Of a stretch of DNA of 64,000 bases, positions 29,748-37,189 are shown piece by piece. Both the position numbers and the translations under genes were made by a program. The stretch spans positions 53,823 through 117,822 of the forward strand of contig JADZCT010000040.1 of assembly GCA_020851455.1 (NCBI GenBank), read 5' to 3'. This DNA is from Gemmatimonadaceae bacterium (GTDB lineage: Bacteria; Gemmatimonadota; Gemmatimonadetes; Gemmatimonadales; Gemmatimonadaceae). Under the pieces are notes generated by a model that did no database searches, was not told where the DNA came from, and saw only the letters and a program-made list of their open reading frames with translations. Position 1 is the first letter of the stretch, and the number at the start of each line of letters is the position of its first letter.

Positions 29748-29780
29748 AGAGGGGGCCGGAGCAGTCGTCCGGCCCCCTCT
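29748..29780. terminator. Strong hairpin between convergent permease and TonB genes
   Basis: A perfect 13-bp stem (AGAGGGGGCCGGA / TCCGGCCCCCTCT) with a 7-nt loop lies 25 bp after the permease stop and 34 bp beyond the TonB stop. Its symmetry suits bidirectional termination; the U-tract is poor on both sides. Confidence 0.7.
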
Positions 29781-29814
29781 ATGTCTTCCGGCTGAACCCA
29801 CTGCGCCGGACGGC

Positions 29815-30546
29815 TCAGTTTCCGCCGCGCGGCGCCACCGCAGGGGCGCGCGGCGGCGGTGGAATCGCAATGCGAAACACGAAGGGCTGCTCGACCATCT
29901 GCCGCACGCTGACGCGATTCCGCATCGCGGGCCGGAACAGCATGCGCGGCATCGCCGCTCGCACGGCATCCGCAAACTCCTTGCGCGTGGCGCTCATCTC
30001 CCGCACGGTCGCCAGGTCAACGCGGCCCGTTGAGTCAATCACGAACCGGAACACCGCCGAGCCCTCGATGTTCTGCGCGAGCATCGCTGGGGGATACTCG
30101 GGTGCCACGCCTCGCGGGTCACGCTCGGCGGCGGAGTCCACCGAGGTTATCGTGAAGGCGCCGAACTGCTCGGCTGCCTTGGCCAGCAGCATCGGTCCCT
30201 CGACGTCCACCGGCTCCACAACCTTCTGAGCGATCACCGGGATGCCAACGAGCGCGTCGTCGTTGACCTTCTCCGCCTTGCCCTCTTGTTCGCCGCTCCT
30301 GGCGCCAGCACGGTTCAGAGTCACGAACGACAACTGCTCGCCTCCGGCCACCGGCTGCGCCACCGGCGGCGCGAGGAACCTCCGAGCCAGTTCCTCCCAG
30401 ATCGGATGGAGGTCCTCGCGCGTCGCCACGGCCGCTCCACCCATGACAGCGACCACCGCCGCAACATGCGCGACAGCGCTCACCGCCGCCGCGACTACCG
30501 GGCGCCGCGGCCTGACGTGCTGGGACTCAAGGAGAACCTGGAACAT
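29815..30546 (-). CDS. TonB-like energy transducer
   Basis: 243 residues from the ATG at 30546, with GGAG 7 nt upstream. N-terminal membrane helix (VVAAAVSAVAHVAAVVAVMG), variable middle, and C-terminal TonB domain (PEYPPAMLAQNIEGSAVFRF, FADAVRAAMPRMLFRPAMRN, PFVFRIAIPPPPR). It would pass proton-motive energy to outer-membrane receptors, though no ExbB/ExbD or receptor gene is nearby. It may instead be one of the lone TonB-domain proteins common in this type of genome. Divergent from the PadR gene. Confidence 0.85.
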   Translation of the reverse strand: MFQVLLESQHVRPRRPVVAAAVSAVAHVAAVVAVMGGAAVATREDLHPIWEELARRFLAPPVAQPVAGGEQLSFVTLNRAGARSGEQEGKAEKVNDDALVGIPVIAQKVVEPVDVEGPMLLAKAAEQFGAFTITSVDSAAERDPRGVAPEYPPAMLAQNIEGSAVFRFVIDSTGRVDLATVREMSATRKEFADAVRAAMPRMLFRPAMRNRVSVRQMVEQPFVFRIAIPPPPRAPAVAPRGGN

Positions 30547-30698
30547 GCGCGCGCTCCGGACCGTGTCGTGCCCGGCTGCACTCCTTATTTCATCACTATA
30601 CCAAGTCCGGCGCCCACCGCCAGTCCGCGGCGTCCCAGCCCCGTGCCCCGGCTTGATCTTGCCATCCGGTGCAGCTCCACCCCATTGCCACTCGGTAG

Positions 30699-30745
30699 GA
30701 TATAAGATATATCGGATCGTAGTAGTGTGATCATATATCGTGATC
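30699..30745 (+). promoter_or_regulatory. AT-rich promoter/operator region of the PadR gene
   Basis: An AT-rich island in GC-rich DNA holds two inverted repeats: GATATA-AGA-TATATC (30699-30713) and GATCA-N7-TGATC (30729-30745). A TTGCCA at 30685-30690 lies 17 bp before TATATC, a possible -35/-10 pair. PadR regulators often repress their own promoter, so these are candidate operators. GGAGG at 30748-30752 sets the start at 30757. Confidence 0.55.
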
Positions 30746-30756
30746 TCGGAGGAAAG

Positions 30757-31350
30757 ATGCACAGTTATCGGGGTTGCCGGGGGTACGCGGGCGCAGGGCG
30801 GTCCTGGGGCTGGCGAATGGGAGCGGAGTTCGATCCGTTCGTATTTGGGCCACCCCGTGGCCGCCGGTGGCACCGCGGAGGCAGGATGTTCGAGCATGGC
30901 GACCTGAAGATCATCGTGTTGCAGTTGCTCGACGAGAAGCCGCGGCATGGATACGAGATCATCCGTGAACTCGAGACCCGTTCCGGTGGCCGCTACTCGC
31001 CGAGCCCGGGCACCGTCTATCCCACGCTCACGATGCTGGAAGAGATGGGCTGCGCATCGAGCGTGGAGGAGCCGGGCGGCAAGCGCGTGTACTCCATCAC
31101 CGACGTCGGCCGGAAGTACCTTGCGGAGAACCGTGCCACCGCAGAAGACGTGCTGGACCGACTGGCCGACCTGGGGGCCTCCATATTTGGCGAGGCCGTC
31201 CGGCCGGCGCACGAAGCCATGGCGCGGCTGGGGCGCGCCTACTGGCGCGTCACCATGCGCCACCCGGCGACCGCGGAGACCATCGCGAGTGCGGCACGGA
31301 TAGTGCAGCGAGCGGCAGAAGAGCTGGAGGAACTCTCCAGGTCACCGTGA
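30757..31350 (+). CDS. PadR-family transcriptional regulator
   Basis: 197 residues from the ATG at 30757, chosen for its strong GGAGG site; an upstream GTG at 30727 falls in the operator region. A Gly/Arg/Trp-rich N-terminal 45 residues precede the winged helix: HGDLKIIVLQLLDEKPRHGY, EIIRELETRSGGRYSPSPGT and YPTLTMLEEMG, then the wing KRVYSITDVGRKYL and a C-terminal dimerisation helix. It probably represses a transport or detoxification target and itself. Possible targets are the divergent tonB-like gene and kup; this is inferred from position. Confidence 0.92.
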   Translation: MHSYRGCRGYAGAGRSWGWRMGAEFDPFVFGPPRGRRWHRGGRMFEHGDLKIIVLQLLDEKPRHGYEIIRELETRSGGRYSPSPGTVYPTLTMLEEMGCASSVEEPGGKRVYSITDVGRKYLAENRATAEDVLDRLADLGASIFGEAVRPAHEAMARLGRAYWRVTMRHPATAETIASAARIVQRAAEELEELSRSP

Positions 31351-31392
31351 CGCAGGTCGCTTTACGCGCGGCGGCCCGGCGCTAGATTCACG

Positions 31393-31423
31393 ACGGGTCG
31401 CGGACTTCCCGCGACCCGTTTTT
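31393..31423 (+). terminator. Intrinsic terminator after padR, within the kup leader
   Basis: A perfect 11-bp GC-rich stem (ACGGGTCGCGG / CCGCGACCCGT) with a 5-nt loop runs directly into TTTTT at 31419-31423. It ends only 16 bp before the kup start, so it may act as an attenuator for kup as well as a terminator for padR. Confidence 0.85.
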
Positions 31424-31439
31424 GCGTCTGCCCGCCGAG

Positions 31440-33509
31440 ATGGGCTCCGAGACAGGCAAGTCCCCTTCCACTTCCGGCGACAGCTCGCCAGCCGGTTCAC
31501 CGCCATCCGGCGGCGCGGACGCATCGGCGGCACAGCCAGCGCCGTCGCCTCCGGCGAGCCGGTCGAGGCGCACCGAATCGTTCGTCCCGCCGCCGCTCAC
31601 GCCTGCGCCGACCGAGGCGAACCCCACCGGACAGCGGCTGCGGATCCTGATGTTGACGGCGCTTGGCGTCGTTTACGGCGACCTGGGAACGAGCCCGCTT
31701 TACGCCCTGAGGGAGTGCTTCAGCGCGGAGTACGGGATCGCCCCGACTGCCGCCAACGTCACGGGGGTCCTTTCGCTCATCGTCTGGTCGCTCACGCTGG
31801 TCGTGAGCATCAAGTACCTGGTGTTCGTGATGCGCGCCGACAATCGGGGCGAGGGCGGCATACTCGCGATGCTCGCGCTGATCGTCGGGCGCACCACGGC
31901 GCGCACGACGCGGCGCGCCGTGCTCGTGGCGCTCGGACTTTTCGGCGCGGCCCTACTCTACGGCGATGGCGTAATCACGCCGGCAATAACGGTCCTGAGC
32001 TCGATGGAGGGCCTCGTGGTTGTGTCGCCGGCCTTCTCGCACGTCGTCGTCCCAGCGTCCCTCGTCATCCTCCTCGGCCTGTTCCTGGTGCAGAGGTTCG
32101 GAACGCACCGCGTGGGCGGGTTCTTCGGGCCGATGATGCTCGTCTGGTTCGGCACGATCGCCATACTGGGCCTGGCCGAGGTGATGCGGACGCCTGATAT
32201 CCTCTGGGCAGTCAACCCGATGCAGGCGGCGCGGTTTGCCGCGGCCCACGGATGGGGTGCGTTCTTCGTGCTTGGCGCAGTGGTGCTCGCCCTCACGGGC
32301 GCGGAGGCGCTCTACGCGGACATGGGCCACTTTGGGCGCAAGCCGATCCGGATGGCATGGTTCTGGATCGTCTTTCCCTGCCTGCTGCTCAACTACTTCG
32401 GCCAGGGCGCGCTCATCCTGCGCGAGCCCGCGGCCGTCGCGAACCCGTTCTTCCTGCTTGCCCCCGAAGGGCTGCGCTACACCCTCATCGCAATCGCCAC
32501 GATCGCGACCGTGATTGCGTCGCAGGCGCTCATCTCCGGCGCCTTCTCGCTCACGCAACAGTGCGTGCAACTCGGCTACGCGCCGCGCGTGACCATCGTG
32601 CACACGTCGGCGCGCGAGTTCGGGCAGATCTTCATTCCGGAGGTGAACGTCGCGCTCGCGCTGGGATGCGTAGTCATGGTGCTTGGCTTCCGCAGCAGCA
32701 GCGCGCTGAGTGCGGCGTACGGCATTGCGGTAACCGGCACCATGGCCGTCACGTCCGTGCTGTACGGCGTGATCGCCGTGGCTCGGTGGAACAAGCCGCG
32801 CAGCCAGGTGATACCGCTCGTTGGCGGATTCCTGCTCCTCGACGCCCTGTTCCTCGCCGCCAATACGATCAAGATCGAGCATGGCGGCTGGGTGCCGCTG
32901 GCGCTCGCTGCCGCGCTGTTCATCATGATGACCACATGGAAGCGCGGCCGGGCAATCCTGCGCGAGCGCCTGCAGGACGTGATGATGCCCCTCCCGACGT
33001 TCCTCGACAGCATCCGCGGCAGCCAGATTCCGCGCGTGCCCGGAACCGCGGTGTTCATGACGTCCGAGCCGCAGGGCGCGCCCGTCGTGCTGCTGCATCA
33101 CCTGAAGCACAACAAGGTGCTCCACGAAGAGATCATCCTGTTGTCCATCCGGACCGTGGACGTGCCCGAGGTGTCCAAAGCCGACCGCGTATCACACCTG
33201 GAGCGCCTCGAGATGGGGTTCGTGCGAGTGGTGGCGCGCTACGGGTTCATGCAGTCGCCGGACGTGAAGGAAGTGCTGGGCATCCTCCGTGACATGGGAA
33301 TCACCGCGCGCCCGTTGAGCACGAGCTACTACCTCGGCAGGGAAGAGCTCATCCCTGCCGACAAGGCCTGGAAGCAGGGCGGCCTCACCATGAACATCTG
33401 GCGCAAGCGCCTGTTCGTGGTGATGGCGAGGAACGCACGAAGCGCAACCGCGTTCTTCAACCTTCCCCCGAACCGCGTGGTGGAGCTCGGAACGCAGATC
33501 GAGTTCTGA
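31440..33509 (+). CDS. kup: Kup-type potassium uptake protein
   Basis: 689 residues from the ATG at 31440; a TTG at 31422 inside the terminator T-run is unlikely. A Ser/Pro/Ala-rich N-terminal extension of about 60 residues precedes the transporter. The family signature VVYGDLGTSPLYALRE opens the first helix, followed by about 12 membrane segments (for example GDGVITPAITVLSSMEG) and a C-terminal cytoplasmic domain of about 180 residues (FGFMQ-type RYGFMQSPDV). It imports K+ with protons. No good ribosome-binding site is visible at the chosen start. Confidence 0.94.
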   Translation: MGSETGKSPSTSGDSSPAGSPPSGGADASAAQPAPSPPASRSRRTESFVPPPLTPAPTEANPTGQRLRILMLTALGVVYGDLGTSPLYALRECFSAEYGIAPTAANVTGVLSLIVWSLTLVVSIKYLVFVMRADNRGEGGILAMLALIVGRTTARTTRRAVLVALGLFGAALLYGDGVITPAITVLSSMEGLVVVSPAFSHVVVPASLVILLGLFLVQRFGTHRVGGFFGPMMLVWFGTIAILGLAEVMRTPDILWAVNPMQAARFAAAHGWGAFFVLGAVVLALTGAEALYADMGHFGRKPIRMAWFWIVFPCLLLNYFGQGALILREPAAVANPFFLLAPEGLRYTLIAIATIATVIASQALISGAFSLTQQCVQLGYAPRVTIVHTSAREFGQIFIPEVNVALALGCVVMVLGFRSSSALSAAYGIAVTGTMAVTSVLYGVIAVARWNKPRSQVIPLVGGFLLLDALFLAANTIKIEHGGWVPLALAAALFIMMTTWKRGRAILRERLQDVMMPLPTFLDSIRGSQIPRVPGTAVFMTSEPQGAPVVLLHHLKHNKVLHEEIILLSIRTVDVPEVSKADRVSHLERLEMGFVRVVARYGFMQSPDVKEVLGILRDMGITARPLSTSYYLGREELIPADKAWKQGGLTMNIWRKRLFVVMARNARSATAFFNLPPNRVVELGTQIEF

Positions 33510-33524
33510 CCGCCTGGCGGTGGC

Positions 33525-34682
33525 TCAGAACCTGACGATGCGGCGCAGTCGCGGCGGCATCTGCGGCTGGAGGGCCCGCATCTGCGCTCGCATGCTGTCC
33601 AGGTACGGCTCGATAGCGCGGCGCGCCTGCTCGGCCCGTGTGCGAGCGCTGTCGAGAGACGGAGCGAGACTGCGCTGCAATTCCATTGCGCGCATGCGAA
33701 TACTGTCGAGGGACGGCTGGAGGTCGCGCCGCAGCGCGCCGCGCAGCTCTTCAAGTTCCGGTCGTACGTGAACGGCGAACGCGCTGTCGAACGCCATCGT
33801 GGCAGCGGAGGGGGCGGCAAAGCCCCAGGCGAACGGGTCGCCCACGCCGTAGCCGGGAAGGTCACGGGCGGCAACGGTCGTCACCTTCACGTTCCGCGTG
33901 CGCCCGCCGGAAACGACCGCGAGATCCACGGCGCCCCCGGCCTCGACCTTCGCGAGTTCGCGCTGCATCCGGTCCACGCGCGCCGACGCAGCCACGGGGT
34001 CGCCAGCATCCTCCCGCGCGACGCGCACGTTCACTCCGTTGATGCCTGCGATCCGGTCGCCTTCGATGATCCCGGCCTTCTCCGCTGGCCCGCCAGCTAC
34101 CACCTCCTGAACGAAGATGCCAATCGTGTCGCGCGACGTGCCCGTAGCTGCCAGAACGAGGCCGAGTGCCGCGGGGCTTCGTGCCGCGGCGGTCCCGGCG
34201 CGAACCCGCACGGCGCGCCGCTCCACCATCTCGCCAGGGGCTGGCGTGGTCACTTTCACTGTCCGCGCCCTTCCGCCCACGACGACATCGAGCGTTACGA
34301 CGTCGCCCGCCTTCACCTTCGTCAGTTCCCGGCGCAACCGATTGGCGCCGAGCCACCGGGAAGAGACGTCCGACGCGTCCTCCTGTGAGAGGCGAAGGTT
34401 CACGCCGTTGATCGCCTGGAGGCGGGCACCGTTCTCTATCCCGGCCTTCGCAGCTGGCCCGTTGGCCTCCACGGACGTCACCAGCAGGCCCAGTGTGTCG
34501 CCGGCGCTGCCCGCCGACACGGCGATGCCGAGCCGGACTCCCTCTGCGCCGTCCGGGCCCAGCCGAACACCCGCCGCGGCAGCGGGCAGGGGTGGCCGCG
34601 GCGGCGCAGTGCGCGCGCCCTGCGCCACGACGGAAGCCGGAGCGGCGACTATGAAAAAGGCGGTGGCGATGGTATGGCGCAT
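33525..34682 (-). CDS. Secreted double-PDZ protein with repeated helical tail
   Basis: 385 residues, signal peptide (MRHTIATAFFIVAAPASVVAQ). Two PDZ-like domains, about 45-150 and 165-280, each with a GPAAKAGIENG- or GPAEKAGIIEGD-type motif followed by an INGVN strand. No protease catalytic domain is present. The last 85 residues contain three near-repeats of about 18 residues (LQPSLDSIRMRA, LAPSLDSARTRA, IEPYLDSMRAQM), predicted helical. It probably scaffolds periplasmic proteins. Convergent with kup, 15 bp apart. Confidence 0.82.
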   Translation of the reverse strand: MRHTIATAFFIVAAPASVVAQGARTAPPRPPLPAAAAGVRLGPDGAEGVRLGIAVSAGSAGDTLGLLVTSVEANGPAAKAGIENGARLQAINGVNLRLSQEDASDVSSRWLGANRLRRELTKVKAGDVVTLDVVVGGRARTVKVTTPAPGEMVERRAVRVRAGTAAARSPAALGLVLAATGTSRDTIGIFVQEVVAGGPAEKAGIIEGDRIAGINGVNVRVAREDAGDPVAASARVDRMQRELAKVEAGGAVDLAVVSGGRTRNVKVTTVAARDLPGYGVGDPFAWGFAAPSAATMAFDSAFAVHVRPELEELRGALRRDLQPSLDSIRMRAMELQRSLAPSLDSARTRAEQARRAIEPYLDSMRAQMRALQPQMPPRLRRIVRF

Positions 34683-34786
34683 GACGACGGACCTCGCGGG
34701 TCGGGTTCAGTCAGTACGACACACCGTGCGCACGGATGGTTTCCGTCCCGTTTGCGCTGCGCGGCTAGGTTTCGGGTGAGCTCTCC

Positions 34787-35899
34787 ATGACCGATCCTCA
34801 CACGTTCCGGCACCATTGGCAGGACGAGGCCGACGCGGCTTACCTGTACCGCCTGATCGCGGCGCTCGAGCCCGACCCGGCCAGGCGCAGCGTGTACGCG
34901 CGGCTCGCCGAGGTGGAAGACAGGCACACCGCGATCTGGGCCGACGTCATTCGCGCGAGCGGTGGCACCGTGGGGCCGTTCCGCCCGTCCGGACGCACGC
35001 GGCTCCTCGCGTTCCTTGGCCGCACCTTCGGGGCCAACTTCCTGCTCCCGCACCTGCTGGCCGAGGAAGGCCGCGAGGTGAAGGGCTACCTCGACATGCA
35101 CCGGAGCATCCCGAGGGGTGAAGCAGGCTTCGACGAGGCCCTGCTCCTCGCAAAGGAATCGAAGGAGCACGCGCACGAGATCGCGGGGCTTGCCGGCAGG
35201 TCCGGAGAGCCGTGGCATCGTACTGAATCCGGCGGCTTCCTGCGCAACGTTGTGTACGGATTCAACGACGGACTGACGGCCAACTTCGGGCTCGTCGCGG
35301 GTGTGCTCGGCGCGACGGCGTCCGAGCAGCACCACATGGTGATCGTCGCGGGCGTGGCAGGGCTGCTGGCCGACGCGCTCTCGATGGGCGCGAGCGGCTA
35401 CCTCGCGGCAAAGAGCGAGCAGGAGGTCTACGCAAACGAAATCGCGATGGAGCGCGACGAGATCGCGATGATGCCAGAGGTGGAGCGCGACGAGCTCGCG
35501 CTCATTTACGAGGCCAAGGGGATGCCGCCCGCCGTAGCCCGTGCGCGCGCCGCCGAGGTGATGAAGGATCCCGAACGCATGCTGGCCGAGCACGTCCAGG
35601 AGGAGCTCAAGATCGGTGGCCACGAGCAGCCGCCGCTGCGGGAGGGCTGGGTGACCGGCCTCGCGACCGCGGTTGGGGCCCTGATTCCCGTTGCTCCTTT
35701 TTTCTTCCTGACCGGCACTGCAGCCATCTGGACGTCGTTCGTAGCTTCGATGGCCAGTCACTTCCTGGTGGGAGCCGGACGGAGCGTATTCACGGGCCGG
35801 GGCGTGTTCCGGTCGGGCATTGACATGTTCGCCGTCGGACTGGGCGTCGCGGTAGTTGGCTACTTCGCCGGCGAGTGGGTGGGGAAGCTGATCGGCTGA
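34787..35899 (+). CDS. Ferritin-like/VIT1 fusion, probable iron exporter (MbfA-like)
   Basis: 370 residues. Residues 1-140 are a ferritin-like four-helix domain with Glu/His ligands spaced as in erythrin-type domains (DEADAAYLYR, EVEDRHTAIW, EEGREVKGYL, ESKEHAHEI). Residues 150-370 are a CCC1/VIT transporter (VVYGFNDGLTANFGLVAGV, LADALSMGASGYLAAKSEQE, three further helices at the end). Fusions of this type export iron and protect against peroxide stress. Divergent from the PDZ gene; no Fur or Irr site was identified. Confidence 0.92.
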   Translation: MTDPHTFRHHWQDEADAAYLYRLIAALEPDPARRSVYARLAEVEDRHTAIWADVIRASGGTVGPFRPSGRTRLLAFLGRTFGANFLLPHLLAEEGREVKGYLDMHRSIPRGEAGFDEALLLAKESKEHAHEIAGLAGRSGEPWHRTESGGFLRNVVYGFNDGLTANFGLVAGVLGATASEQHHMVIVAGVAGLLADALSMGASGYLAAKSEQEVYANEIAMERDEIAMMPEVERDELALIYEAKGMPPAVARARAAEVMKDPERMLAEHVQEELKIGGHEQPPLREGWVTGLATAVGALIPVAPFFFLTGTAAIWTSFVASMASHFLVGAGRSVFTGRGVFRSGIDMFAVGLGVAVVGYFAGEWVGKLIG

Positions 35900-35949
35900 C
35901 CCGTGCTGCACGCCGCGCGGGGTAGTATCCGGGGCGGTTCCACTACGCC

Positions 35950-37131
35950 GTGTCCGGCGATTCCCGACGGCCCGGGCAGGCCGAACATGCGACCATTGCT
36001 GCGTCCCCGTCCCCGCATCCCGTGAGCACTGCAACGCAGGCCGCCGCAGAGCGGCTTCGCAACATCCGTGTCATGATCGGCAACACCCCGCTGCTCGCGA
36101 TTGACTTCGAGTATGGGGGTCGCGAGCGCACGATCTACGCCAAGGCGGAGAACCTCAACCTCACGGGCTCGATCAAGGACCGGATGGCGTTCCACACGAT
36201 CCGGCTTGCGTATGAACGGGGGTCGCTCACGCCGGGCGCGCCGATCCTCGAGGTGACGAGCGGCAACACGGGAATATCCTTCGCCGCCATTGGCAGCGCC
36301 CTTGGGCATCCGGTCACGATCTTCATGCCTGACTGGATGAGCCACGAACGGCAGCAGCTTGTCAGGGCATTCGGCGCGAGCATCCGGCTCGTTTCAGCCG
36401 CCGAAGGCGGCTTCCTCGGCGCGATCCGGCTGTCCGAAGAGATCGCGGCCGTCACGCGTGGCGCCTTTCTGCCGCGCCAGTTCGCCAACGAAGACAACGT
36501 GGTTGCCCACGAGATCACCACCGGGCCGGAAATCTGGGCCCAACTCAGCGGCCATGCCAAGCGACCGCCCGATGCGTTCGTGGCCGGCGTGGGAACGGGC
36601 GGGACGATCATGGGCGTCGGGCGTTATCTGAAGAGCGTGCATCCCGGCGTTGTGCTGCACCCCGTGGAACCGGCGAGTTCGCCCACGCTCTCGACCGGCC
36701 ACAAGGTGGGGTGCCATCGTATCCAGGGGATTTCCGACGAATTCATCCCGCCGATCGTCAAGCTCGACGCGCTCGGGCCTGTCATTGGCGTGCACGACGG
36801 CGATGCGATCGTCATGGCGCAGAAGCTTGCGGCGGAGCTTGGTCTTGGGGTTGGCATCTCGAGCGGCGCCAACTTCCTTGCCGCGCTCGACGCGGGCGAC
36901 CGGCTGGGTTCCGACGCGTGCGTGGTCACCGTGTTCCCCGACTCGAACAAGAAATACCTGAGCACGGATCTCATGCGCGAGGAGCCCAGGCGAAGCGGCT
37001 ACGCGGCGCCCGACGTCCACCTGCTTCGCTACCGTGCGATCAACCGGGTTTGCGACGTCTGCTACGACCCCGACCACCCTGGCGACGGCCCCGTGCAGCC
37101 AACGCGGGCAGGGCGCGTCACGGCGGCTTAG
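35950..37131 (+). CDS. Cysteine synthase / PLP-dependent beta-synthase with C-terminal CxxC extension
   Basis: Up to 393 residues. Fold-type II PLP enzyme: GNTPLL, the Lys that binds PLP in [23 protein letters not shown], and [15 protein letters not shown] for the phosphate. It probably makes cysteine from O-acetylserine and sulfide. The first 24 residues from the GTG at 35950 are low-complexity, so a GTG at 36022 may be the real start. The C-terminal 45 residues go beyond the usual family end and contain [13 protein letters not shown], a possible metal or redox CxxC. Confidence 0.85.
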   Translation: MSGDSRRPGQAEHATIAASPSPHPVSTATQAAAERLRNIRVMIGNTPLLAIDFEYGGRERTIYAKAENLNLTGSIKDRMAFHTIRLAYERGSLTPGAPILEVTSGNTGISFAAIGSALGHPVTIFMPDWMSHERQQLVRAFGASIRLVSAAEGGFLGAIRLSEEIAAVTRGAFLPRQFANEDNVVAHEITTGPEIWAQLSGHAKRPPDAFVAGVGTGGTIMGVGRYLKSVHPGVVLHPVEPASSPTLSTGHKVGCHRIQGISDEFIPPIVKLDALGPVIGVHDGDAIVMAQKLAAELGLGVGISSGANFLAALDAGDRLGSDACVVTVFPDSNKKYLSTDLMREEPRRSGYAAPDVHLLRYRAINRVCDVCYDPDHPGDGPVQPTRAGRVTAA

Positions 37132-37189
37132 CGCCAAGTGTGGGGTGGTGCGGCGGCCATCTGACGCCCCCCGCCGCGCGGAGCCCGCG

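Noticed and set aside
36022..36024. Firm choice of GTG at 36022 for the cysteine synthase
   Set aside because: Neither start has a clear ribosome-binding site, so the longer frame was kept and the alternative noted.
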